This document shows positions 27,191 through 35,598 of a DNA stretch of 64,000 nucleotides, piece after piece (positions within the stretch are counted from its first letter, which is position 1; every line of letters starts with the position of its first letter). The position numbers and the translations under genes are program-made. This DNA is from JBEKIK01 sp963845975 (GTDB taxonomy: Bacteria; Planctomycetota; Planctomycetia; Pirellulales; Thermoguttaceae): contig CAWJUD010000001.1 in assembly GCA_963845975.1 (NCBI GenBank), positions 2,046,001-2,110,000 of the forward strand, written 5' to 3'. A model generated the notes under the pieces. The model was not told the DNA's origin. It searched no databases and worked only from the letters and a program-made list of their open reading frames with translations.

Positions 27191-28891
27191 TCATCTGCTC
27201 AATCTGCGGATTAATTGGTATTCCGCCTCGACAACCTCGATCTTCAACCGCCCCACGACTTGCACCACGGGCAAAAAACTGCTGTAGGCCGATGCGCCTT
27301 TTAGACTGCTGTGGGCCAATTGCAGATGGCCGGCCCCGATGCCGCCTTTGGCCAGCGTGGCGTCGATGGGAATCCATTTGCCCTCACCCTCGGGCACCGC
27401 GTCAGTGGTCGCTCCCGACCAACCGACCATGCTCCGCATGGTGCCCGTCGGTGCCCGGAGAGGGGACTTATCTATGTAAATTTCCGTCCACATGTGATAG
27501 CCGAAGCCTTGAGCATGCGGTACATAGACCAACCCGATCGCCACCCGGGCCGGTATGCCCCGGGCACGGCACAAGGCGGCCAACAGCACGGCGTATTCGG
27601 TGCAATCGCCCTGGCGAGTTTCGAGCACCTCAGCGGCAGAGGCAAAGGCTTGGGAATAATCCGTGCGAGTAATGTAGTTGCGTACGAATTGCTCCAACTT
27701 CAGGGCTGTTTGCCAAGCATCAGTTTCATCGCCGGCCGCCTCCTTGGCCAGGGCGATAATTTTGGGATTGTCGCTTTGAATCCAATTGTTCGGCTCCTGG
27801 TCGGCGGCGGTGGGCGGATCGGCCGGGGCGTCGGTGAGCTCCGTCCCCTTTTTCTCGGGCCGCACCGCATACACCGTGACTTCCGCCGTATTGGCGTCGA
27901 GCGATTTGACCTTTTGCGTCAATCCGGTAACAAACACGGCCGCCGGATCGCCGCCCTCGAGATGCACCCGGTATACGGCCCGTTTCGTGTCGTGGGCGCC
28001 GGGCAAGGGTTTTTCCAACTTGACGATCGTGCTCAGGCCGATGTCGAGATGAGCCGCTTCGGTCTCTTGCAGCGCCTCTTCCTTGGTGGTGCGATAAGTT
28101 TCCATGGCCATTGCCTGGCTGCGGGTTTTGAGCTTGTCGCCCGTTCGATCGGTCCATAAGGTTTGTTCCAGTCTATTTCCATCAGGAAAGATTGCCATGG
28201 CGTCGATATGGAGTAACTCGTAAGTGCCGTGCAAGAGCGGCGTTTGTTCCCAATCGCGGGCGAGCATTTCAATGGTGGCCAGTTGATTGAATACGTCAAC
28301 CAAGGTGTGCAAAGTCCGCCGCTCGCCGGGCTGCATTGGTTTGCGAAGAAGCGATTGCTCCACGGCGAAAAACCCCCCGTATTCCGGCGACCAATCGATA
28401 ACGCCGGGTACTTTTTTGCCAGGGGATGCGGTTTCCATCTGAAGGCGCTTGCCGACTACCCGGCCGGTGATAACCAACGGTTGCGTCCCCATTTGCATCT
28501 CGCTTTTAAAGCGAAGCAGCCGGCCCTCGGGCGTTTCAAGGCTGGTCGAGCGGAACTGCTGTTTTGTTGCTTCGCCGTTGCGGCTGATTGCGATATGCAT
28601 GTCGCCCTCGATCCGCAAGGCCGGTTTGCCCGCCTCCAAAGTCCGATAGTAAGCAGTTTGCGCATAACCGACGCGATTGCCTTGAACGAAACACAACTCC
28701 CAATCTTCCCGATCCAGCGTATCGGCGGATTTGACCGTATTGTTCCGCGGGGCAGTCGAATCATCCGGAGCGGATTTTGAAGCGGAACATCCGCAAAAAG
28801 CCAACAGAATGCAGACCGCGGCCAAAGCGGCCGTTTTTGACCCGGCAAAAAGTAAAAATGAATAAGAAAAAAGAGTTTTCGCTTTTAACAT
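27191..28891 (-). CDS. Secreted transglutaminase-like lipoprotein
   Basis: Protein of 566 aa with an N-terminal hydrophobic signal (LAAVCILLAFCGCSASKS); the cysteines at its end suggest, but do not prove, lipidation. After a long beta-rich region comes a transglutaminase-like core (about 395-520) with the catalytic Cys in RQGDCTEYAVLLAALC, His in GYHMWTEIYI and Asp in WIPIDATLA. These enzymes hydrolyse or exchange amide bonds; here the target is likely an envelope protein. The stop lies in a CTGCTCAATCTGCGG-type repeat that also forms the end of the converging DUF1559 copy B. No partner gene is evident. Confidence 0.85.
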   Translation of the reverse strand: MLKAKTLFSYSFLLFAGSKTAALAAVCILLAFCGCSASKSAPDDSTAPRNNTVKSADTLDREDWELCFVQGNRVGYAQTAYYRTLEAGKPALRIEGDMHIAISRNGEATKQQFRSTSLETPEGRLLRFKSEMQMGTQPLVITGRVVGKRLQMETASPGKKVPGVIDWSPEYGGFFAVEQSLLRKPMQPGERRTLHTLVDVFNQLATIEMLARDWEQTPLLHGTYELLHIDAMAIFPDGNRLEQTLWTDRTGDKLKTRSQAMAMETYRTTKEEALQETEAAHLDIGLSTIVKLEKPLPGAHDTKRAVYRVHLEGGDPAAVFVTGLTQKVKSLDANTAEVTVYAVRPEKKGTELTDAPADPPTAADQEPNNWIQSDNPKIIALAKEAAGDETDAWQTALKLEQFVRNYITRTDYSQAFASAAEVLETRQGDCTEYAVLLAALCRARGIPARVAIGLVYVPHAQGFGYHMWTEIYIDKSPLRAPTGTMRSMVGWSGATTDAVPEGEGKWIPIDATLAKGGIGAGHLQLAHSSLKGASAYSSFLPVVQVVGRLKIEVVEAEYQLIRRLSR

Positions 28892-29354
28892 AGGGGAAAA
28901 TCCTAGCCTTAGGGATCGTCATTAACTCTAAATGCTCATTTTGCTTTCTATTGTAAGTTTAACGATTGAACGTCCCGGCGGCTACTACTGCCAAACTCTC
29001 CGCGAACCGAAGAACTGCACTCCATTGTGCTTTAATCCGCTTGCAGAAACGCCCAAACAGCCGACCGTGCGATTTTTCTGGTGCTAAACTTCCCTATCGA
29101 CTCGCGCGTGGCCGTTGATCGTTGTTTAACATTTTACTACATGAGGCAATGTGTAAACACAAGCTTGGCCGGTTATGGCGTAGGTGCGGATTGTTCAGAC
29201 TGTAGCGGGCCCGGTTCACAAGGAGGCCGTTCCGCAAACGGCCGATTACCTCAATGACGCTTAGCGTAACCTACTGTTCAGAAGAAGGTTCCCAGCTGCG
29301 GTTAATCCAATCCCCTAGACCAAGCATCGTTGTATATCGAAGCAGAGAGCATTC
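28892..29354. other. Divergent intergenic stretch without recognised features
   Basis: About 460 bases between two divergent genes. It is moderately AT-rich near 29120-29160. I see no long palindrome, RNA-like structure or convincing sigma70 promoter. Confidence 0.35.
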
Positions 29355-30047
29355 ATGGGATTTTTGAAAAGATTTTTCCGCAATGTTTTCCGCGAAGGCG
29401 CAATGCCCGTGGGCACCAGCAGCTTTGAACACCTCAGCGAGGAGGAGTTGGAAGCGCATCTGGGAGTGTCCCGGTATGGCGACTATTCGCTGACCGACGC
29501 CGTGCGCCCGTCGTACGATCTCCAGGTCGTGCCGGCACAGGGATACCGCCACGACTCCTATCACGACGAGCAAAACCGCACCAACGTGCCGGTATTAATG
29601 ATCGCCGTTTCCAATGAAAAACTATTCGACGTGTTTTTGGATCTTTTGGATCCGTTGGGATTTACCGTCGACGCCGTGCTGGAGACCAGCCACAACCGCG
29701 ATAACATCGGCCATAGCGATTTGTATCGCGAACATATCGATTTGCCCGTGCTGAAAAGCATCCTCTGGGAATACGAGGACCTGTTGACCAACGACGGATG
29801 CACGGGCCTGGCTGTGCTTAATCCCGGCATCCCGCAAGAGATCCAATTCGACGAGCACAAGCTGCTTATAGTTTACGGAGAGAATCTGGGCGAGTTTGAA
29901 GAGATTCTCCAAAGAAACGGCATTGAGTGCGACGATCAGATGAAATTCATCACCGAGGCCGAGCACGTCCATTCCTCCAGCGACGCCTACACCCGCCAGT
30001 TCGAGGAACTCAAAACCCGGCTGGGCATGGATTGCGCGTACGTGTAA
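29355..30047 (+). CDS. Hypothetical acidic cytosolic protein
   Basis: Protein of 230 aa, without signal peptide or membrane segment and rich in Asp and Glu. It begins MGFLKRFFRNVFREGAMPVG, a basic amphipathic helix that could touch the membrane, then becomes strongly acidic. A globular alpha/beta middle (VPVLMIAVSNEKLFDVFLDL, then CTGLAVLNPGIPQEIQFDEH) repeats a similar strand-helix order twice. Codon use matches the neighbours and the ORF is long, so it is a real gene. I do not recognise the family. It is divergent from the transglutaminase lipoprotein. Confidence 0.7.
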   Translation: MGFLKRFFRNVFREGAMPVGTSSFEHLSEEELEAHLGVSRYGDYSLTDAVRPSYDLQVVPAQGYRHDSYHDEQNRTNVPVLMIAVSNEKLFDVFLDLLDPLGFTVDAVLETSHNRDNIGHSDLYREHIDLPVLKSILWEYEDLLTNDGCTGLAVLNPGIPQEIQFDEHKLLIVYGENLGEFEEILQRNGIECDDQMKFITEAEHVHSSSDAYTRQFEELKTRLGMDCAYV

Positions 30048-30174
30048 AACCAGAGGTTGGGGATTAGAGATCAGTTTAGCCCCGGAGCTTGCTCCGGGAG
30101 TTTTCCCGTAAACGAAAATCCATAACGCGACGTCGAGTGGGCGTCGGTGCAGTGCCGTGGATAATGCATCGTGC

Positions 30175-30192
30175 GAAACCGCAAGCGGTTTC
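30175..30192. repeat. Copy of GAAACCGC palindromic repeat
   Basis: GAAACCGCAAGCGGTTTC lies between two converging genes, about 45 bases past the stop of the minus-strand YqjE-like gene. It belongs to the dispersed family at 163, 8479, 40864 and 40894. A second palindrome, GCCCCGGAGCTTGCTCCGGG, precedes it at about 30076. Confidence 0.7.
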
Positions 30193-30235
30193 ACCGGCAT
30201 TCTGAATTCGTCATTCCAAATGCTGCATTCATCCT

Positions 30236-30649
30236 TCATTCCTCATCCTTCATCCCTTCCTTCACCCACTCCAGGTCCTCGCGTAACTCTTCCAGTGTCT
30301 GTTGCAGGCCGACAAAGCGGCGGCGGAACCAGACCCGGCCGAAACAAGCGCATATAACGGCCGTGCAAAGCAGGGCCAAACCGAAGATCAACAGCCAGCC
30401 CCTGCGGGCGATGCCCTGCCAGCCGTCCAGCGCATCGGCAACACAGGTCGCCAAAAGCGGCAAAGCTGTTAAGGCCATCACAGCCGCCACGCCCCAGATA
30501 AAGGCCAGTCGCTTTAAGTGCCCTAAATCGGCCTGGATTTCCAGCCGGGCAAGCTCCCAACGCAATTGGAGCATTTCGCTCATGTCGGCCGTCAAGCCGC
30601 GAAGCTCGGCCTTTAGATCGGCCAGCAGGGGACGATCGGGCGAACTCAT
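30236..30649 (-). CDS. YqjE-like holin-superfamily membrane protein
   Basis: Protein of 137 aa starting MSSPDRPLLADLKAELRGL, with two strong transmembrane helices (LAFIWGVAAVMALTALPLLA and GWLLIFGLALLCTAVICACF) and a coiled, acidic C terminus. It fits the phage_holin_3_6/YqjE family of small inner-membrane proteins. Its ATG at 30649 overlaps the upstream gene's stop by four bases (ATGA), so a longer frame reaching 30850 is not used. Third gene of the trio that starts with the YqjD-like protein. Function in any organism is poorly known; stress and stationary-phase membrane roles are suspected. Confidence 0.75.
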   Translation of the reverse strand: MSSPDRPLLADLKAELRGLTADMSEMLQLRWELARLEIQADLGHLKRLAFIWGVAAVMALTALPLLATCVADALDGWQGIARRGWLLIFGLALLCTAVICACFGRVWFRRRFVGLQQTLEELREDLEWVKEGMKDEE

Positions 30650-30969
30650 GGCTTGGCTCCCGATTGGGTCCAAATGCGCTGGATTTCCTGCCAGAGCTGC
30701 CGCCCGGCGTGTTCCGCGGTATGGCGGAGTGCCTGCGACCCCAACCGTCGCAGCAACCGGCCCCGCCAGGACCCGCCCGAGGCCGCCAATCCAACGCCGA
30801 AAGCGGCCAGTATCGCGTAACTGGGATACCGGGTCACATATTCCCGCCATGATACCAGCCGGCGTCCTTGTTGCACGGCGGCATGCAAATGGTTGTTGAT
30901 CCTCCGCCGCATGCGGCCGATCCGCATGTGAAGTTCGCGCTTGCGTTGTTCAATCAGGGAATCTTTCAT
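30646..30969 (-). CDS. Small membrane protein between YqjD- and YqjE-like genes
   Basis: Protein of 107 aa: a very basic N-terminal region (LIEQRKRELHMRIGRMRRRI), a short hydrophobic stretch (YAILAAFGVGLAASGG) and a basic C terminus. The position between the YqjD-like and YqjE-like genes matches the yqjDEK arrangement of Enterobacteria, where small basic proteins accompany the pair, though clear homology to YqjK was not visible. The stop overlaps the next ATG, showing translational coupling. Confidence 0.65.
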   Translation of the reverse strand: MKDSLIEQRKRELHMRIGRMRRRINNHLHAAVQQGRRLVSWREYVTRYPSYAILAAFGVGLAASGGSWRGRLLRRLGSQALRHTAEHAGRQLWQEIQRIWTQSGAKP

Positions 30970-31043
30970 TGTATTTGGTATTCAGCAATCATTTTTCAGT
31001 TCTCATCCTCCGGCCTCCGGTCTACAGTCTCCAGCCTATTGCC

Positions 31044-31382
31044 TTATTTCTTGAAAAGTCGTTGAAACCAGCGGCCCAGGCAAAAACCCAAGGCGGCGCT
31101 TATAATCATGCTCGGGCCGGGATGCCTTTTTACCGTTACCAGCGTTTTATCGATTACATCTCCCACGGTGGTTTCGCGGACCGCTTTGATTTTATCGGCG
31201 GCCTGGCGGCAGACGTCTTCATAGAATTTCTCCGCCTTTTCCAGTTCCACCTTTGCCAGGCGCACCGCCTCGGCCGCTAAATGAACCTCGGGGCACTCGC
31301 CCGCGACATCGGCGCACTTTTCGGCCTCAGTCGCGGCGCCGGCCGGTTGTGCGGATTGATCGTTCTTTGTTTCGTTACTCAT
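31044..31382 (-). CDS. YqjD/ElaB-like DUF883 membrane protein
   Basis: Protein of 112 aa. A soluble, helical N-terminal two-thirds (AEAVRLAKVELEKAEKFYED) is followed by one C-terminal helix with glycines (PGPSMIISAALGFCLGRWF) and a basic end, the DUF883 layout. In E. coli these tail-anchored proteins bind ribosomes to the inner membrane in stationary phase. It heads the three-gene minus-strand unit 31382-30236, with a 74-base gap to the next gene. Confidence 0.78.
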   Translation of the reverse strand: MSNETKNDQSAQPAGAATEAEKCADVAGECPEVHLAAEAVRLAKVELEKAEKFYEDVCRQAADKIKAVRETTVGDVIDKTLVTVKRHPGPSMIISAALGFCLGRWFQRLFKK

Positions 31383-31677
31383 TGGATTTCTCCTATCTGC
31401 AAAAATTTATCGCGGCTATGGAAATCTACCTTATCGTAAACCCGGTTAAAAGCGGCAAAACGCATTATGCGCGAACTATTCGATATAATTAGCCCCCGGG
31501 TTTTTGACAACAGTTTGTAAAACGGCCAAATTACTCGATTTTATTCCCATTCCACCGGCATTATACTTATGCCAAACACCCCCCTATGGAATGTTACGCC
31601 GATACTTGAATCCCGGCCGGTCCTGATTTAGTATCAATGGTGTTGCCAATACGAACTTCAAGAGAAAGGATATCTTT

Positions 31678-34254
31678 ATGCCACAAAGAAATCTTTTTCT
31701 GATGCCTCTTGTGATCTTGATAACAGGGCTTTTCCTCTCGACCAACCTCCAAAGCGACGAACCGCCGGCTGTTGCTGGGCCATTGCTTCCACCCATTGCC
31801 ACTGATGTGCCTGCTCCTGCGGGAAAAACTTCCCCGGAAGACAAAATCCGGCAGGCATTGGCAAAGCCCATTGAATTGAATTTCAAAGAAACGCCTCTGG
31901 CCGAAGTGGTTAAAACCCTGCGCGATAAACTACATATAAACATTCTATTAGATAAAAGAACTCTGGCTGAAGCGGGAGTTGCCGAAGATACCCCCGTTAC
32001 ATTTTCGATTTCCAACATTTCGGCCAAGTCCGCCTTGGCATTAATGCTTCGCGACCTGGGCGATTTGACTGCGGTTATTCAACATGAATTATTAATGATA
32101 ACAACAGTTGATGAAGCCAACTCCATACTCGAAATCCGGGTATATGATGTGACCGATCTGGTTTATGGAACGGAATCGAAAGACGAAAAACCGGATTTTC
32201 AATCCCTCATCGATGTCATTGCAGCTTGCGTGCGACCGACTTCCTGGGACTCTGTTGGCGGGCTGGGATCGATATCGCCTTTTGATGCTGTTGGAATCAA
32301 GGCCTTGGTATTGTCTACATCTCAAGATATTCATGAGGAAGTTGCCGATCTGATTGCCCAACTTCGTGCGGTCCGCCGAGGAGCTAACATAAAAGGCAAG
32401 GTAGGAGCTGCAACCGCAGCCGCTGTCCCTCAGTCAGCCGTTTCTTCAGCCAAAAGGTCGCCATTCACGCCGCAGGAGGAAAAGATCCGCCGCGCCCTGT
32501 CTCTGCCTCTTCCGCTCCAATTTCAAGAAACGCCGCTAAAAAAGATCGCTGAATACATCCATAACAAAAGCAATATTCAGGTTCTCATCAACAATAAATA
32601 CCTGCACAATGTAGATACCCCGTTTACCGTGGATCTTGTCGGTCTTGATTTAAGCGATGCCTTGGATTCAATGCTCCGGGAACAGGAACTCGGCTGGACA
32701 ATCTATAAAGAAATGCTGCTTATTACTTCGCCCGGAGAAGCAAACGACTTGAAGGAGACAAAAACCTATGATGTCTCGGATTTGCCCGCCTTCCGCAACA
32801 AACATGGGCAACCCGTGCCGGATTACGATAATCTGATCGAAGCAATCACTAGTGCCATTTTGCCGTCCACTTGGGATTCGGTAGGCGGGCCCGGCACTAT
32901 AAAACCATATGAGAACAAATGGCATTCAGGCGCTGGTTGTTAATCAACAATGGAAGGCACATCCGAAGATCGATAGATTATTGACCGATTTGCGCTCTTT
33001 GCGTAAATCCCCACTGACAAAGGAAGATATTGAAAAACTACCGCCTGCTCCCCCGCCCAAGCCAAAAAAAGAAAAATTCTCCGGCTTTACTGCGCCAACG
33101 CCTTCGCTTCAGCCATTGACGCCGGATGCAAAACGCGATGCCGTAGTGCAAGGAAACAATCAATTCGCTTTCGAGTTGTATTCAAAATTGCGGGAAAAAT
33201 CGCAAGAGAATCTATTCTTCTCGCCCTATAGCCTTTCCACTTCCTTTGCCATGGTTTACACAGGCGCCGGGACGCAACGGCCGCCGAAATGGCAAATACT
33301 ATGCGGTTCGACCTGCCGCAAGAAGAACTGCCGCTGGGATTTCAGGCACTAAACGATGCCTTGCCGGATGAAGATAATCCTGGATGCCGATTACTGGTAG
33401 CAAATCGGTTATGGTGCGAAAAATCCGCGACATTCCGCGAGCCGTTTCTCACAACGCTCCGAAACCAATTTCATTCGGAATTGGGGCTCGTCAATTTCCA
33501 ACAGCCCGAAATTACCCGAAATATGATTAACGATTGGGCGAAAGAAAAAACAAATCAAAAGATCAAGGAATTGTTCAGGCCCGGCTCAATCAATCCACAA
33601 CTTCGCATGGTGCTGACGGGCGCGATTTACTTCAAAGGCAATTGGGCACATCCCTTCAACAAATCCGCCACTCAACAAAAACCGTTTTATGCAAAAGATA
33701 AAGAAATTCCAGTGCAAATGATGTATCGAAAAGGCATTTTCCATTACACGCAGAACAACGAAATGCAAATTTTGGAAAAGCCTTATCTGGGCAATTATCT
33801 GTCTATGGTGATTCTATTGCCTAAGGAACAGGGAGCTTTTGCCGAGTTGGAAAAATCGCTGACTGCGGAAAAACTCAAGGATTGGTCTCACTCTATGATG
33901 GAACGAGAAGTAGAAGTCTATCTGCCCCGCTTCAAAATGGATGCAAATTACGACTTGATCCCCAGTCTTAAATCGATGGGTATGATAAACGCTTTCGATT
34001 CAAAGTCCGCCGATTTCACCGGTATCACTGCGAAAACTGAACCGCTTTGGCTAAATGCGGTTGTCCATTGTGCCTATATAAAAACTGACGAAGAAGGAAC
34101 CGAAGCGGCTGCGGCCACGGCAATGGGCTACTTTGGAGGTCCGCCGCCTCCGGCCGTATTCCGGGCCAATCATCCTTTTGTGTTCCTGATCCGCGACAAA
34201 CGTACGGACAGCATATTATTCATGGGCCGAGTTATGGAGCCACTGTCGGAATAG
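31678..34254 (+). CDS. Secreted serpin with two N-terminal repeat domains, frameshifted twice
   Basis: About 858 aa after correction. The signal peptide is MPQRNLFLMPLVILITGLFL. Two homologous domains (about 57-240 and 269-450) each begin KIRxAL and resemble the STN-type short secretin domains (FKETPLAEVVKTLRDKLHIN; FQETPLKKIAEYIHNKSNIQ). A proline/lysine linker follows, and from about 483 a full serpin: NLFFSPYSLSTSFAMVYTGA, the shutter NRLWCEKSATFREPF, and the hinge EEGTEAAAATA before the FRANHPFVFLIRD end. The short bait loop (MGYFGGPPPP) suggests an unusual protease target. A base is gained at AAA 32917-32919 and one lost at GGG 33269-33271. A likely extracellular protease inhibitor anchored to a repeat platform. 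Confidence 0.85.
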
Positions 34255-34255
34255 A

Positions 34256-34459
34256 TCATCGATATTTCTGCATGGAGACGATATCAGGATTAAGTTCTTC
34301 AGGAGGGATAAGAACAGTTTTTCCGTCACGCCACGCGACTAGCGGCTGGCCCTTTTGTTTATGTTCAGTGATAGCTCTTTTGGTAGCCGCAATTATTGCA
34401 TTATCGATGGGCGTTCCTTCTCTAAACATCCGGGAAATATGCGACTCTTCATTTGCCAT
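34256..34459 (-). CDS. Small antitoxin-like hypothetical protein
   Basis: Protein of 67 aa from ATG 34459, chosen because AAGGA lies nine bases upstream. Its centre AIIAATKRAITEHKQKGQPL and end WRDGKTVLIPPEELNPD resemble small proteins that pair with nucleases or TA modules; the last strand WRDGK-VxIPPEE is a recurrent signature in such short genes. No toxin-like partner is adjacent. The two-base gap to the converging serpin stop is notable. Confidence 0.55.
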   Translation of the reverse strand: MANEESHISRMFREGTPIDNAIIAATKRAITEHKQKGQPLVAWRDGKTVLIPPEELNPDIVSMQKYR

Positions 34460-34589
34460 GGGAATATTCCTTTTCGATTTGGCGCCATACATTATCCCAA
34501 TTTTCAATACACAACATATCTGCTAGCTGGCATCTCCACAATATGGACAAAGATATAAAGAAATCTCGACCCATTCGCCCTCACCCTGG

Positions 34590-34610
34590 CCCTCTCCCAA
34601 AGGGAGAGGG
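34590..34610. repeat. CCCTCTCCC palindrome
   Basis: CCCTCTCCC (34590-34598), loop AAA, GGGAGAGGG (34602-34610). The same motif occurs as CCTCTCCC-TCT-GGGAGAGG at 49403-49421. It sits 18 bases past the stop of the GH130 gene on the minus strand, so it may end that transcript. Confidence 0.6.
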
Positions 34611-34627
34611 GACATCGAGATGGACAT

Positions 34628-35598
34628 TTACTCCAGCCCGGCGTTCACGTCTTTCCCGTGCTGCTCCAGCCACGCGAGCATTTGTTTGACGCTGCCTGTG
34701 GCCAGGGCGATGCAGGTGTCGGCCGCGCCGTAATAAAGGCGGAGCGTGTCGCCGTCGCCTTCCAGGATATATCCGCAGGGAAAGACCACGTTGCCGACGT
34801 CGCCGGAGCGTTCGTAATCGGCGTCCGGACCGAAGACCCAGGCGTCGCCGCGGCGCAGGCAGACCTCGGGCGATTCCCGATCCAAGAGGGCCAGCCCTAC
34901 GCGATACAGCTTCCCGGAAACCGTTTCTTTCACGCCGTGATAGATCAACAGCCAACCCGCCGGAGTTTCGATGGGCGGCACGCTAAGCCCGATTCTGCCG
35001 GAATCCCACCACGACCCGCGCCTGGCGCGGATTATCAACTTATGGCTTCCCCAATGTCTCAGGTCGGGCGAATACGAAATCCAGATATGCGCCCTTGGGA
35101 ACTGACCGGACGATGTATCAACGCCCAATGGGAACCGATTTGTTTGGGCAGCAGCGCCGCATCCTTGTCTTCGGGAGGCATGATCTGCCCGAATCGCTCG
35201 AAACCGTGAAAATCTTCGCTCAAGGCCAAGGATACGCCCGGCCCGAGCTTAGAATAAGACGTGTAAACAACGGCGTATTTGCCGATGCCTTCCAGAAATG
35301 TGATCCGCGGGTCTTCGATGCCCCAGGTTTCTTCAGCATGTTTTTCCGGATTGGGCAATAGTGTCGGAACCGGATCGATAATCCAGCCGTCTACGCCGTT
35401 GCGCGACCGCGCGGCACACAAATGCGACACCCCGCGCCGGTCCTCCACGCGGCAAAGCAGAAGAATTGTGCCGTCGGCCAACCGCGTGGCCCCGGCGTTG
35501 AAAATCGTGTTTATCGCATAAGGCCAAACCCGGGCGGTCAAAATGGGATTTGCCGGATGCCGCTTGAAAAGTATGGCCCGTTCTTGCAAGTGGTTCAT
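34628..35598 (-). CDS. GH130 family phosphorylase-like protein, frameshifted
   Basis: Five-bladed beta-propeller of about 323 aa after joining, similar to GH130 enzymes, most of which phosphorolyse beta-mannosyl bonds in oligosaccharides. Visible family features are FKRHPANPILTARVWP, FNAGATRLADGTILLLCRVE, TWGIEDPRITFLEGIGKYAV and HWALIHRPVS in the first part; VPPIETPAGWLLIYHGVK and YRVGLALLDRESPEV in the second. The frame breaks near plus-strand 35100-35101; adding one A there gives RPVSFPRAHIW and a continuous chain. Its ATG overlaps the stop of the GT4 gene (ATGA), so the two are translationally coupled. Intracellular, since there is no signal peptide. Confidence 0.86.
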
